From the NCBI RefSeq assembly GCF_001971725.1, contig NZ_CP019388.1:2046001-2110000 (forward strand): DNA of 64,000 bases. The letters are read 5' to 3'. The notes under the pieces were generated by a model that was given only the letters and a program-made list of their open reading frames with translations, was not told the DNA's origin and ran no database searches. Shown here piece by piece: positions 17,896-26,467 of the stretch (positions are counted from its first letter, which is position 1; every line of letters starts with the position of its first letter). Origin of the DNA: Winogradskyella sp. J14-2 (GTDB lineage: Bacteria > Bacteroidota > Bacteroidia > Flavobacteriales > Flavobacteriaceae). The translations under genes and the position numbers were made by a program.

Positions 17896-18954
17896 TTACA
17901 CATCGTCATAATCCACAACAATAGTTGCAGATGTAGGATGTGCTTGGCACGTAAGGATTAAACCTTCAGCCACTTCATTATCTGTAAGAATGTTGTTTTG
18001 TCGCATCTTAGCATCGCCTTCTGTAATACGGGCTATACAACTGCTACAAATACCACCTTGGCAAGAGTACGGAGCGTCAATATCTTGTTTTAGTGCAGCT
18101 TCAAGAATGGTTTGCTCTTTAGACATTTCAAATTCAAAGTCTTCATCGTCCACCAATACTTTTATTTTGGTATTGCCAGATAAATCTTCAACCGAATTTT
18201 CATTTTCTGCGACAACAGGAGCTGTAAACAATTCAAAGAAAATGGCTTTTTCTTTAATGCCGTTTTCAATTAAAGTATCTTTTACGGTGTGAATCATGGC
18301 TTCTGGTCCGCACAAATAAAATGCTTCTATATTAACACCTTGGTACTTGTTTTTAACGATAAGATTAACCGTGCTTTTTTCTATACGACCTAAAAGTGCA
18401 CCTTCTTCGCGCGATTGGCTATAAATAAAATGGACATGAAAACGATTACCGTAATTGGCTTGCATTTCTACTAAATCTTTAAAAAACATCGTGTCTTTTG
18501 AAGATTTGTTACCATAAACTAAAATGAAATTACTAAACGGCTCTTCTTCTAAAAGTGTTTTGGCAATGCCTAAAATCGGTGTAATACCACTACCTGCAGC
18601 AAAGGCAGCAACGGTTCTTGTTTTAGCTTCGTTGGGTTCAAAAACAAAGCGACCGTTGGGCTCAGCAACCTCAATAGTATCTCCTGCTTTTAGCGCGGTA
18701 TTGGCGTATACCGAAAATGTACCACCATCAACCGCTTTTACGGCAACAGTTAGATCTCCACTGTTTTTTGATGCGCAGATAGAATAGTCCCTTCTAACAG
18801 CTTCACCATTAATATCCGTTTTTAGAGTAATGTATTGACCTGCTTTAAAAGAAAAAGTGTCTTTTAAGTCCGTAGGAACTTCAAAAGTTATAGCTACCGA
18901 TTTTTCAGTAACGTTTTCTATGGACTTTATAGTAAGATTGTAAAATTGTGACAT
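17896..18954 (-). CDS. Ferredoxin-NADP reductase with C-terminal 2Fe-2S domain (PaaE/Hmp-reductase-like)
   Basis: A 352-residue electron-transfer flavoprotein. RRDYSICAS is the FAD-binding motif, GSGITPILGIAKTLL the NAD(P)H-binding loop, and the C-terminus carries a plant-type ferredoxin domain with YSCQGGICSSC and a last cysteine in LTCQAHP. The architecture matches PaaE of phenylacetyl-CoA epoxidase and similar reductases. No paa genes are adjacent, so it is an orphan reductase here and its partner oxygenase is unknown. The longer start at 19041 runs back over the promoters, so the ATG at 18954 (MSQFYNLT) is chosen. It is divergent from the padR module and convergent with the glycosyltransferase. 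Confidence 0.88.
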   Translation of the reverse strand: MSQFYNLTIKSIENVTEKSVAITFEVPTDLKDTFSFKAGQYITLKTDINGEAVRRDYSICASKNSGDLTVAVKAVDGGTFSVYANTALKAGDTIEVAEPNGRFVFEPNEAKTRTVAAFAAGSGITPILGIAKTLLEEEPFSNFILVYGNKSSKDTMFFKDLVEMQANYGNRFHVHFIYSQSREEGALLGRIEKSTVNLIVKNKYQGVNIEAFYLCGPEAMIHTVKDTLIENGIKEKAIFFELFTAPVVAENENSVEDLSGNTKIKVLVDDEDFEFEMSKEQTILEAALKQDIDAPYSCQGGICSSCIARITEGDAKMRQNNILTDNEVAEGLILTCQAHPTSATIVVDYDDV

Positions 18955-18970
18955 TGCAAAAAAATTTATG

Positions 18971-18978
18971 CAAAAATA
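18971..18978 (-). promoter_or_regulatory. Promoter -7 box for the ferredoxin reductase
   Basis: CAAAAATA on the plus strand reads TATTTTTG on the minus strand and lies 16 bases before the ATG at 18954, predicting a leader of about 10 bases. Confidence 0.55.
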
Positions 18979-19035
18979 AGGAAGGATGGTTGTTTTGACG
19001 ATTTTTTTAAGATTATTATAATACCTAAGAAACTT

Positions 19036-19056
19036 ATACATAAGAAAATTATGTAT
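19036..19056. promoter_or_regulatory. Candidate PadR operator (perfect palindrome)
   Basis: ATACATAA (19036-19043) and TTATGTAT (19049-19056) are perfect 8-base inverted arms around a 5-base spacer. PadR regulators commonly bind dyads with ATAC/GTAT- or ATGT/ACAT-type arms. It overlaps the -7 box at 19054-19061, so a bound dimer would block RNA polymerase; autoregulation is the natural inference. Confidence 0.6.
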
Positions 19057-19061
19057 ATTTG
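19054..19061 (+). promoter_or_regulatory. Promoter -7 box for the padR module
   Basis: TATATTTG fits TAnnTTTG. Its last base is only 7 bases before the ATG at 19069, so the transcript should begin at or within a base or two of the start codon, that is, nearly leaderless. Confidence 0.6.
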
Positions 19062-19068
19062 TGCTACT

Positions 19069-19401
19069 ATGAGTAATTCAAAATTATATAAAGGGAGTTT
19101 AAATACCATCATTTTAAAGTTGCTAAACGAAAATGATAAGATGTATGGCTACGAGATTACCCAAAAAGTAAAGGAGCTAACCAAGGGTGAGCTTAAAATT
19201 ACTGAAGGAGCACTCTATCCTGCTCTACACAAATTGGAAGCGCAAGGTTTGCTAGATGTTGAGGTAGCCAAAGTAGATAATCGATTAAGAAAGTACTACA
19301 AGCTAACCGAAAATGGTACCAAAGAAACCGCAAACAAGCTCGAAGAATTAGCGGAATACATAAAAACAATGCAAGCTTTGGTAAATCCTAAATTGGCTTA
19401 A
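19069..19401 (+). CDS. PadR family transcriptional regulator
   Basis: A 110-residue winged-helix DNA-binding protein. LYKGSLNTIILKLLNENDKM, then MYGYEI, ITEGALYPALHKLEAQGLL and RKYYKLTENG form the complete PadR domain; the C-terminal helix that dimerises is short, as in the small PadR group that usually represses ABC exporter genes. The ATG at 19069 is used because the longer form from 19051 begins inside the -7 box. It is followed after 2 bases by the first of three membrane-protein genes, and a palindrome overlapping its promoter is a likely autoregulatory site. Confidence 0.93.
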   Translation: MSNSKLYKGSLNTIILKLLNENDKMYGYEITQKVKELTKGELKITEGALYPALHKLEAQGLLDVEVAKVDNRLRKYYKLTENGTKETANKLEELAEYIKTMQALVNPKLA

Positions 19402-19403
19402 GA

Positions 19404-20048
19404 ATGAAATTAACAAAAGAAGATATACAATTTATAGACCAATACCTCGAAAATTCTGATGTTATACACGTAGACATTAGAATGGAAATGACAGACCATA
19501 TCGCTTCAGAAATAGAAGCTATGATGGAGGGTGGAGACCAAAGAGCGTTCTATTTTATTTTTAAAGATTACATGGTCGCCAACAAGCACAGCTTGCTTTC
19601 AAACAATAAATCGTTTATTAAAGCAACGGATAAACAATTAAGCCTAAGCATATTTAAAGCCTTAATGGAATGGCCAAGTCTGCTCACGTTTCTTATTTGT
19701 ATGTTGCTTTTTACAATCCTTAACATGGTAACTAACATTAGTGTATTAAAAAGTTGGGTTGGTGTATTGCCACTTATTGGCTTTGTGTTTTTTGGTGTAA
19801 CTTATTTTGTGCAATTAAAATGGTTTAAGCTAGAGCGTTTTTCTGCCTTAGAACGCATGGGTTTTATTTATGTTATGGCGTTCCACTTGTTTCATTTTTG
19901 TTGGAGTATTTCAAATTTTAAAAAGGTAGAAAACAATTATGTAGTCTATGTATTCTCTAGTTTAGCTCTGGCACTTTTGGTAGCCATGGTATTGGTAGCT
20001 AAGAATAAGGCAGAGGATTATAAAAACAGATTTAAAGTTTTGGTTTAA
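19404..20048 (+). CDS. Membrane protein of the PadR module, paralogue 1
   Basis: A 214-residue protein with an N-terminal helical domain (about residues 1-85) and four to five membrane helices (about 90-205). The opening MKLTKEDIQFIDQYL and IRMEMTDHIASEIE are repeated in the next two proteins. The position next to padR and the D/E-M-DH-ASEIE pattern resemble the small cytosolic helical domain (HAAS/DUF1700-like) of membrane proteins encoded with PadR regulators in other phyla. I cannot assign the family firmly. A role in sensing or in assembling the downstream ABC exporter is inference from gene order. Confidence 0.65.
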   Translation: MKLTKEDIQFIDQYLENSDVIHVDIRMEMTDHIASEIEAMMEGGDQRAFYFIFKDYMVANKHSLLSNNKSFIKATDKQLSLSIFKALMEWPSLLTFLICMLLFTILNMVTNISVLKSWVGVLPLIGFVFFGVTYFVQLKWFKLERFSALERMGFIYVMAFHLFHFCWSISNFKKVENNYVVYVFSSLALALLVAMVLVAKNKAEDYKNRFKVLV

Positions 20049-20051
20049 AAA

Positions 20052-20699
20052 ATGAAGCTAACAAAAGAAAACATAGATTTTATAGACAACTACCTTAAAA
20101 AAGGCGGTATAAAATATTGGGATGTACGCTTAGAAATGGTGGATCATCTGGTTTCTGATATTGAAAATTATGAAGGTGCTGCAGATTTTGAAACCGCTTT
20201 TAATCACAGTCTTGTAAATGTTGGTTGGGACAAAAATCTAGAGGTGGTGCATATGCAAAGTTGGAAATCTACAAACAAGATTTACAGAAAAATGCATTTT
20301 GATGAAATTTTAAAACTACTCAAAAATCCAGCAACGCTTATTGGTTTTGTTGCATTTTACCTTTTGTTTAATAGAATAGCTGTTATTTTTTCTGAGTACT
20401 TAAAATTAGTTGCTTTTACGGTTTTACTTGTACCAATTTTAGTGCTTTTGTATGAGTCTGTTAAGACATGGATAAAAAAGTTAGGCAAGTCGGTAAATAT
20501 GCAGTACGGATTGTTCTATTTTTCTTTCGGATTGATAATGATAAACCTACCACTTCAATTATTACCTAAGACTTACTTAAATATTTGGTTACCATTCCTT
20601 ATGACGGTTTACCTTTTAATGAAGGTTGCTGGTTATAAGGTTTATAAATATGCTTATAAGAAGATGTTGAAACTAAAATATCTTTATAATGAAACTTAA
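20052..20699 (+). CDS. Membrane protein of the PadR module, paralogue 2
   Basis: A 215-residue protein with the same plan as its neighbours: MKLTKENIDFIDNYL, VRLEMVDHLVSDIE, a helical cytoplasmic part to about residue 95, then four to five membrane helices. The first 15 residues are nearly identical to paralogue 1 while the membrane half has diverged, as expected for an old tandem duplication with a constrained N-terminus. It starts three bases after paralogue 1 and overlaps paralogue 3 by 11 bases. Confidence 0.65.
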   Translation: MKLTKENIDFIDNYLKKGGIKYWDVRLEMVDHLVSDIENYEGAADFETAFNHSLVNVGWDKNLEVVHMQSWKSTNKIYRKMHFDEILKLLKNPATLIGFVAFYLLFNRIAVIFSEYLKLVAFTVLLVPILVLLYESVKTWIKKLGKSVNMQYGLFYFSFGLIMINLPLQLLPKTYLNIWLPFLMTVYLLMKVAGYKVYKYAYKKMLKLKYLYNET

Positions 20700-21378
20700 C
20701 CAGTCTCAAATACAAGACCTATATGCGTTTACGAGAAAACACTTTGTAGAGCACTACGATTTGCAAACCGAGCTGGTAGATGACCTGGCAAATGATATTG
20801 AAACCATGTGGAAAACAGACACCAATCTTACTTTTGAAGAAGCTAGAGACAAAGCCTTTAAAAAGTTTGGCATTTTTGGGTTTATGGAAGCTATTGAAGA
20901 ACGACAAAAAGCCATGAACAAACGTTATATGTGTTACTTTTGGAATGAGCTTAAGCTTTGGTTTAGGGTGCCACAAATTATAACAACATTAGGTTTGTTT
21001 TGTGTGTACTATTTATCATTTTCATCTTCATACACAGAATTCCTTTCGGTTGGGTATTATATAATAATAGCAATATGGTCTATTTTCAAAAGTGTTCAGT
21101 TAAACAGACAGTTTAGAAGACGCAAAGAAAAGTCAGATAAAAAATGGATGCTAGAAGAAATGATTTACAAACAAGCAGGAGGTACTACACTAGTTTTTAT
21201 GTCTCAGGTTTATAATGTGTTTCTTATTTCGGACAGATTTTCTGGAAAGTTTACAGCTATATTGTTTTTCTCAATAATCTTTACGTTACTTACCTTAATC
21301 AATTATATAAGCTTTCAACTTATACCAAATAAAGCCGAAGCGTTACTCAATGAAACTTACCCAGAGTTCTCATTGTAA
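20689..21378 (+). CDS. Membrane protein of the PadR module, paralogue 3
   Basis: A 229-residue protein, the most diverged of the three. MKLNQSQIQDLYAF and LQTELVDDLANDIE keep the motif spacing, followed by a region like FEEARDKAFKKFG that recalls permease-prefix helical domains, and then about four membrane helices. It overlaps the preceding gene by 11 bases and is followed after 49 bases by the ABC permease gene. Confidence 0.65.
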   Translation: MKLNQSQIQDLYAFTRKHFVEHYDLQTELVDDLANDIETMWKTDTNLTFEEARDKAFKKFGIFGFMEAIEERQKAMNKRYMCYFWNELKLWFRVPQIITTLGLFCVYYLSFSSSYTEFLSVGYYIIIAIWSIFKSVQLNRQFRRRKEKSDKKWMLEEMIYKQAGGTTLVFMSQVYNVFLISDRFSGKFTAILFFSIIFTLLTLINYISFQLIPNKAEALLNETYPEFSL

Positions 21379-21427
21379 CAAATCGGTACTTTTAGATACT
21401 AACACATAAACAACTAACCAATAGCTT

Positions 21428-22906
21428 ATGATAAAGCACTTTCTTAATTTAGAGTGGAAGCAGTATTTCCGTTCTTCATATTGGCAAAAGAGTTTAGCAT
21501 TAAATATTCTTCTTGTCTTTTTTGCACTTTACTTTATTGTCATGTTTTTAGGTTTAGGCTTTGGCTTACTTTTTATTTTAAAGAAAGCTTATCCAGATCA
21601 AGACCCATTTGTAATAGCCAACAGCTTTTTATTTTATTGGCTTATGGTAGATTTAATGATGCGTTTCTTTTTACAAAAGCTACCAGTAATGAGCGTTAAG
21701 CCATTACTTACGTTACCCATAAAACGATCAACCATTGTACATTTTGTATTGGGTAAATCTGCTTTGTCCTTTTTTAACTTTTTACCATTATTTGCTATAA
21801 TTCCATTTAGTATAATGCTTATTAAAGAAGGTTACGAAACCACTCAGATATTGCCATGGATGTTTGCTTTAATAATTGTAGTACTCATTATTAATTTCTT
21901 AAACTTTATTATTGAAGCCTTATCCTCCAAAACCGATTTGCCATTTTTACCATTAATAGCAATTGTTGGTGTTCTGTATGGTTTAGAGTATTTTGATATC
22001 GTATCAATGACGTCTTTGGTTGGTGATGCTTTTATGAGCATTTCTGACAATCCGGTTTTAATCCTGATTCCAATAGTATTGTTGGTGATAACATATACTT
22101 TCAATTTTAAAATATTAAGAGAAAAACTATTTTTAGATAGTGGATTAAAATCCAAGGTTACAGAAGTTAAAGCGGCGGATTTATCTTGGACAAATCGCTT
22201 TGGTGATATTGCTCCTTTTATGCAGTTAGATTTGAAGTTAATATGGCGTAACAAACGCACTAAGTCTTCAGCATTTATAATGATTATTGGCCTTTTGTAC
22301 GGTTTGTTTTTTTATACCCAACCAGTATACAAAGATTCTTTATATGCTGCATCTTTTGTAGGCGTGTTTTCAACAGGTATTTTCCTTATCAATTTTGGGC
22401 AGTTTATTCCGGCTTGGGATAGTGGTTATTACAAAATGTTAATGAGCCAGAATATTAAATACGAGCAGTATCTGCGTTCAAAATTTGTACTTATGATGCT
22501 TAGCGTTGTTATTATGTTTGTTTTAGGAATTCCGTACATCTATTTTGGTTGGAAGATTTTAGTCATGCATTTTGCAGCAGCCATCTACAATATTGGTGTC
22601 AACTCCCACATTATGTTATACGGAGGTTCTTTTAATAGAAAGAAAATAGACCTAAATCAGCGAGCAGCATTTAACTATCAAGGTACAGGAGCAGTACAAT
22701 GGATTATAGGATTGCCTATTATGCTAATTCCATTGATAATTTTTTCGGTAGCCAACTATTTTATTGGTTTCGAAGCCGGAGTAGCAGTGCTTATTTTAAT
22801 AGGAGTTGCAGGTATAGTGCTTCATAAAAAACTCATGAAATCTATTACGCAACGCTACTTAGATTCAAAATACAAAATGATTGACGCTTTTAGTCAAGAT
22901 AACTAA
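21428..22906 (+). CDS. DUF5687 family ABC transporter permease
   Basis: A 492-residue membrane protein with about twelve helices in two similar halves. HFLNLEWKQYFRSSYWQKS at the start and LTLPIKRSTIVHFVLGKSA fit the DUF5687 permease family of Bacteroidota, which pairs with one ATPase. It should form the membrane channel of an exporter with the ATPase that begins 15 bases after its stop. The cargo is unknown. TACTTTTA at about 21389 resembles a -7 box but lacks the final G, so I do not call a separate promoter. Confidence 0.8.
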   Translation: MIKHFLNLEWKQYFRSSYWQKSLALNILLVFFALYFIVMFLGLGFGLLFILKKAYPDQDPFVIANSFLFYWLMVDLMMRFFLQKLPVMSVKPLLTLPIKRSTIVHFVLGKSALSFFNFLPLFAIIPFSIMLIKEGYETTQILPWMFALIIVVLIINFLNFIIEALSSKTDLPFLPLIAIVGVLYGLEYFDIVSMTSLVGDAFMSISDNPVLILIPIVLLVITYTFNFKILREKLFLDSGLKSKVTEVKAADLSWTNRFGDIAPFMQLDLKLIWRNKRTKSSAFIMIIGLLYGLFFYTQPVYKDSLYAASFVGVFSTGIFLINFGQFIPAWDSGYYKMLMSQNIKYEQYLRSKFVLMMLSVVIMFVLGIPYIYFGWKILVMHFAAAIYNIGVNSHIMLYGGSFNRKKIDLNQRAAFNYQGTGAVQWIIGLPIMLIPLIIFSVANYFIGFEAGVAVLILIGVAGIVLHKKLMKSITQRYLDSKYKMIDAFSQDN

Positions 22907-22921
22907 TTACACAACACAACC

Positions 22922-23641
22922 ATGATACAGACAAAAGACCTTTCAAAAGCATATAACGGAACTACCGTTTTACATATAGACGAGTTAACCATACCAAAGG
23001 GCCAAAGTTTTGGTTTGGTGGGCAATAATGGAGCTGGTAAAACAACCTACTTTAGTTTGTTATTAGATTTAATAAAACCAACAACAGGACGTATTACCAG
23101 TAACAAAGTTGTAGTAGACCAAAGCGAAGATTGGAAACCTTTTACATCTGCATTTATAGACGAAAGCTTTTTAATTGGTTACCTTACACCAGAGGAATAT
23201 TTTTACTTTATAGGAGATCTAAGAGGACAAAACAAAGCTGATATAGATGCGCTAACCTCGCAGTTTGAAGATTTCTTCAACGGAGAAATCCTTGGGAAGA
23301 AAAAATACTTGCGCGATTTGAGTAAAGGAAACCAAAAGAAAGCAGGTATTGTTGCAGCACTTATTGGTAATCCTGAGGTTATTATCTTAGACGAGCCTTT
23401 TGCGAATTTAGATCCAACAACGCAAATACGCTTAAAGCAAATTCTGAAAGATTTGGCACAAAAACAAGGTGTTACCATTTTGGTATCTAGTCACGATTTA
23501 ATGCACGTTACAGATGTTTGCGAACGCATTGTTGTGCTGGAAAAAGGGAATGTTGTAAAAGATTTAGAAACTAACCCTACCACCTTAAAGGAATTAGAAG
23601 CTCATTTTTCTGGCAGTATGGCCACTCTCGAAGAAGAATAA
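22922..23641 (+). CDS. ABC transporter ATP-binding protein
   Basis: A 239-residue nucleotide-binding subunit. Walker A GNNGAGKTT is near residue 34, the signature LRDLSKGNQKK has K in place of the usual Q neighbour region of LSGGQ, Walker B is EVIILDEPFANLDP, and the switch histidine lies in LVSSHDLMHVTD. It belongs to the exporter-type ATPases that work with DUF5687 permeases. It ends the padR module and is followed by a strong terminator at 23663-23700. Confidence 0.92.
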   Translation: MIQTKDLSKAYNGTTVLHIDELTIPKGQSFGLVGNNGAGKTTYFSLLLDLIKPTTGRITSNKVVVDQSEDWKPFTSAFIDESFLIGYLTPEEYFYFIGDLRGQNKADIDALTSQFEDFFNGEILGKKKYLRDLSKGNQKKAGIVAALIGNPEVIILDEPFANLDPTTQIRLKQILKDLAQKQGVTILVSSHDLMHVTDVCERIVVLEKGNVVKDLETNPTTLKELEAHFSGSMATLEEE

Positions 23642-23662
23642 ATTACCCAATCAATCAATTTT

Positions 23663-23700
23663 AAAAAGCTTGTGAAGATTAAAATCGCACAAGCTTTTTT
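23663..23700 (+). terminator. Intrinsic terminator of the PadR/ABC module
   Basis: AAAAAGCTTGTG and CACAAGCTTTTTT form a 12-base perfect stem ending in a T run, 22 bases after the ATPase stop. Confidence 0.85.
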
Positions 23701-23833
23701 GTTTTAACTAGGTACTGTCTTTCCTCGAAAAACAATGTAATACCATCATAAATTCAAAAAGATGCTTATTTTTACCACTTAGCACACTAAAATCGATAAA
23801 GTTTAGTTATCTATTAATTAAATAGAATCAACG

Positions 23834-26449
23834 TTGAAATTCAAAATAAAGCACATATTATATCTTTTTTTGGTAGCGATTATTGTTCAAAATTGTTCTC
23901 GAAAAAAAGATACTTTCATCAACAGAAATTTTCATGCCTTAGGTACCGAATACAACATTCTGTATAACGGAAACATAGCTTTAGAAAGAGGAAAACTAGC
24001 TGTCAATGATGCCTTTACAGAAAATTTTTGGGAATTACTGCCAGTAGAGCGCATGCAAGTAAGCGAAGATGTTTTCTTGCCAGGACAATCTAAAAATGCA
24101 GATTTTGAACGTGCCGAAGAAAAGGCCATAAAAGCCATTCAAAAACACGGAATGAATATTGATGGCAAAGAGAAAAACCCTCAAATTGATGAAGCCTACT
24201 TATTACTAGGTAAAGCACGATATTACGATCAGCGTTTTGTACCTGCGCTTGCAGCATTCAACAATATTTTAAACAAATATCCCACAAGCGACAAGATTAA
24301 TCAGGTAAAAATTTGGCGCGAAAAATCTAACATGCGTTTAGACAATAATGAAGGTGCCATAAAAAAACTTAAGCGCCTTCTCGACGAAGAAGAGATTGAA
24401 GGTCAAGATTTAGCAGATGCAACCGCGACCTTAGCACAAGCGTATATTAATATAAAAGCAAAGGATAGTGCTATACCGTTGCTGGGTATTGCTGCAGAAA
24501 ATACTAAAGTTAAAAGTGAAAAAGCACGGTTTCATTTTATAAGAGGGCAATTGTATAATGAATTCAAAGAAAAAGACAGTGCCAATATGGAATTTGATGC
24601 TATTATTGATATGCATAGGCAAGTTCCTAGAGCATTTTATATTAACGCACATCTTGAAAAATCTTATAATTTCGATACAACCGAAGGTGATGAAGTAGAA
24701 TTCTTGGAGTATTTAACAGAGTTAGAAGAAAACCGAGAAAACAGACCATTTTTAGACAAGATTTATCACCGAATTGCTGAGTTTCATAGAAATAAAGCTT
24801 CAGACAGCTTAGCAGAAGCTTACTACAACAAATCGTTGCGTAAAATTACATCAGACAAATTTCTAAGAGCGCTCAATTTTGAGACCATTGGTAATATGTA
24901 TTTTGATAAGAACGTGTATAAAACAGCAGGAGCTTACTACGATAGTACACTAACAGCAATGACACCAAACACCAAGCCTTACAGAATTTTAAAACGTAAG
25001 CGCGAAAATTTAGATGATGTTATTTACTACGAAGGTGTCGCCCAGGTTAACGATAGTATTCTTCGTATGGTGAGTTTGCCAAAAGAAGAACAATTAGCCA
25101 TTTACACTAAGTATGCTGAAGAATTAAAGCAAAAAGCACTTAAAGAAGAGCAGCGTAAAGAAGAGGAATCAAGACAACAAGAGTCTAGACAAAACATGGC
25201 TTTAAATGTCGCAAAAAGCAAAAATGCAAGGCCTAACTTAAGCCCTAGAGGATTACCAGGAGAATTTACTTCTAAAGGTGGAGACGGAGCAAGTAGTTTT
25301 TACTTTTACAATTCTACAACTGTTGCTTACGGAAAGAACGAGTTTTTAAAGATTTGGGGAGACCGAAAGCTTCAAGACAATTGGCGATTATCCAACCAAA
25401 AATCGGGAATCAAAAATTCAGAAAAAACAGAAACTATAGCTTCAGTAACTGGTAAGGAAGATCAGTATAATCCTGAAGCATATATAGCATCTTTACCAAC
25501 AGAGCAAAAAGCCATTGATAGCATAGCAAAAGAGAGAAACTTTGCATATTATCAATTAGGTATCATATACAGAGAGAAATTCAAAGAGCTTTCTCTGTCC
25601 AAATCACGATTTGAAGACTTACTAAAAAACTCACCAGAAGAACGTCTTATCTTACCTTCTAAATACAATTTATATAAAATATACACGGAGCTAGGCTTGT
25701 CTAGAAAAGCAGAAGCCATGAAGTCAGATATAGTCGCTAATTATCCAGATTCGCGCTATGCTGAAATTTTACTTAACCCACAATCTGAATTAGCTAAAGA
25801 CGAAAACAGTCCTGAAGTAATTTATACAAATTTATATAAGCAGTTTGAAAACCAAGAATATGCTGAGGTCATTACAGAAGCCGAAAAACAAATTAAGCGT
25901 TTAGAAGGAGATGACTTCCTACCAAAATTCGAAATTCTAAAAGCCTCTGCCAAAGGACGTCTATATGGATTTGAAGAGTATAAAAAGGGAATAGATTACA
26001 TAGCATTAACGTATCCAAATACAGAAGAAGGTAAAAAAGCACAAGAACTGCTTAATAATGCCATTCCAGTATTGGCTAAAAAAGAATTTATAGAAGATGA
26101 TAAAGCCACGCATTTTAATGTCGTATATCAATTTGAAAATGGCTCAGGCGAAAATATCAATGCTTTTGTAAAAACACTCAATGAAGAGATTGAAAAAAAG
26201 ATTAAATATTTTGACCTAACAACATCAATTGATATATATAATGAAAGCAAAACATTTGTTGTAGTACATGGTCTTACAAGTATACAAGGAGCGAGCGGTT
26301 TTGCGCAGTTATTACAATCAGACGAAAAAGATAATAGAGGCAGACCAGTAAAACCTAAAATTACAAAAGAGTACTTTGCTATTTCGTCACCTAATTATGC
26401 TATTATTCAACGTCATAAAAACTTAAACGCATACCTAAAATTAGAATAA
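23834..26449 (+). CDS. sprE: SprE/PorW-like TPR lipoprotein of gliding and type IX secretion
   Basis: An 871-residue lipoprotein with signal peptide ending IVQNC. The N-terminal block FHALGTEYNILYNGN followed by the ELLPVERMQ segment is typical of SprE/PorW, a tetratricopeptide-repeat lipoprotein required for T9SS secretion and gliding in Flavobacterium. TPR-like helices fill about residues 100-400 and 565-720, separated by a charged, low-complexity stretch. It is thought to link the outer membrane channel to the PorLM motor. The start is TTG, since an in-frame TAA lies five codons upstream and no ATG precedes the signal peptide. T9SS cargo proteins are encoded at 51441-52838 and from 60804. 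Confidence 0.88.
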   Translation: MKFKIKHILYLFLVAIIVQNCSRKKDTFINRNFHALGTEYNILYNGNIALERGKLAVNDAFTENFWELLPVERMQVSEDVFLPGQSKNADFERAEEKAIKAIQKHGMNIDGKEKNPQIDEAYLLLGKARYYDQRFVPALAAFNNILNKYPTSDKINQVKIWREKSNMRLDNNEGAIKKLKRLLDEEEIEGQDLADATATLAQAYINIKAKDSAIPLLGIAAENTKVKSEKARFHFIRGQLYNEFKEKDSANMEFDAIIDMHRQVPRAFYINAHLEKSYNFDTTEGDEVEFLEYLTELEENRENRPFLDKIYHRIAEFHRNKASDSLAEAYYNKSLRKITSDKFLRALNFETIGNMYFDKNVYKTAGAYYDSTLTAMTPNTKPYRILKRKRENLDDVIYYEGVAQVNDSILRMVSLPKEEQLAIYTKYAEELKQKALKEEQRKEEESRQQESRQNMALNVAKSKNARPNLSPRGLPGEFTSKGGDGASSFYFYNSTTVAYGKNEFLKIWGDRKLQDNWRLSNQKSGIKNSEKTETIASVTGKEDQYNPEAYIASLPTEQKAIDSIAKERNFAYYQLGIIYREKFKELSLSKSRFEDLLKNSPEERLILPSKYNLYKIYTELGLSRKAEAMKSDIVANYPDSRYAEILLNPQSELAKDENSPEVIYTNLYKQFENQEYAEVITEAEKQIKRLEGDDFLPKFEILKASAKGRLYGFEEYKKGIDYIALTYPNTEEGKKAQELLNNAIPVLAKKEFIEDDKATHFNVVYQFENGSGENINAFVKTLNEEIEKKIKYFDLTTSIDIYNESKTFVVVHGLTSIQGASGFAQLLQSDEKDNRGRPVKPKITKEYFAISSPNYAIIQRHKNLNAYLKLE

Positions 26450-26467
26450 ATTAATACCAAATCAACA

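Noticed and set aside
19051..19068. Upstream extension of the padR gene
   Set aside because: Begins inside the operator and -7 box; homologous PadR proteins start at the MSNSK position.
21389..21396. TACTTTTA before the DUF5687 gene as a promoter
   Set aside because: Lacks the last G of TAnnTTTG and lies in a short operon gap; co-transcription from the padR promoter is simpler.
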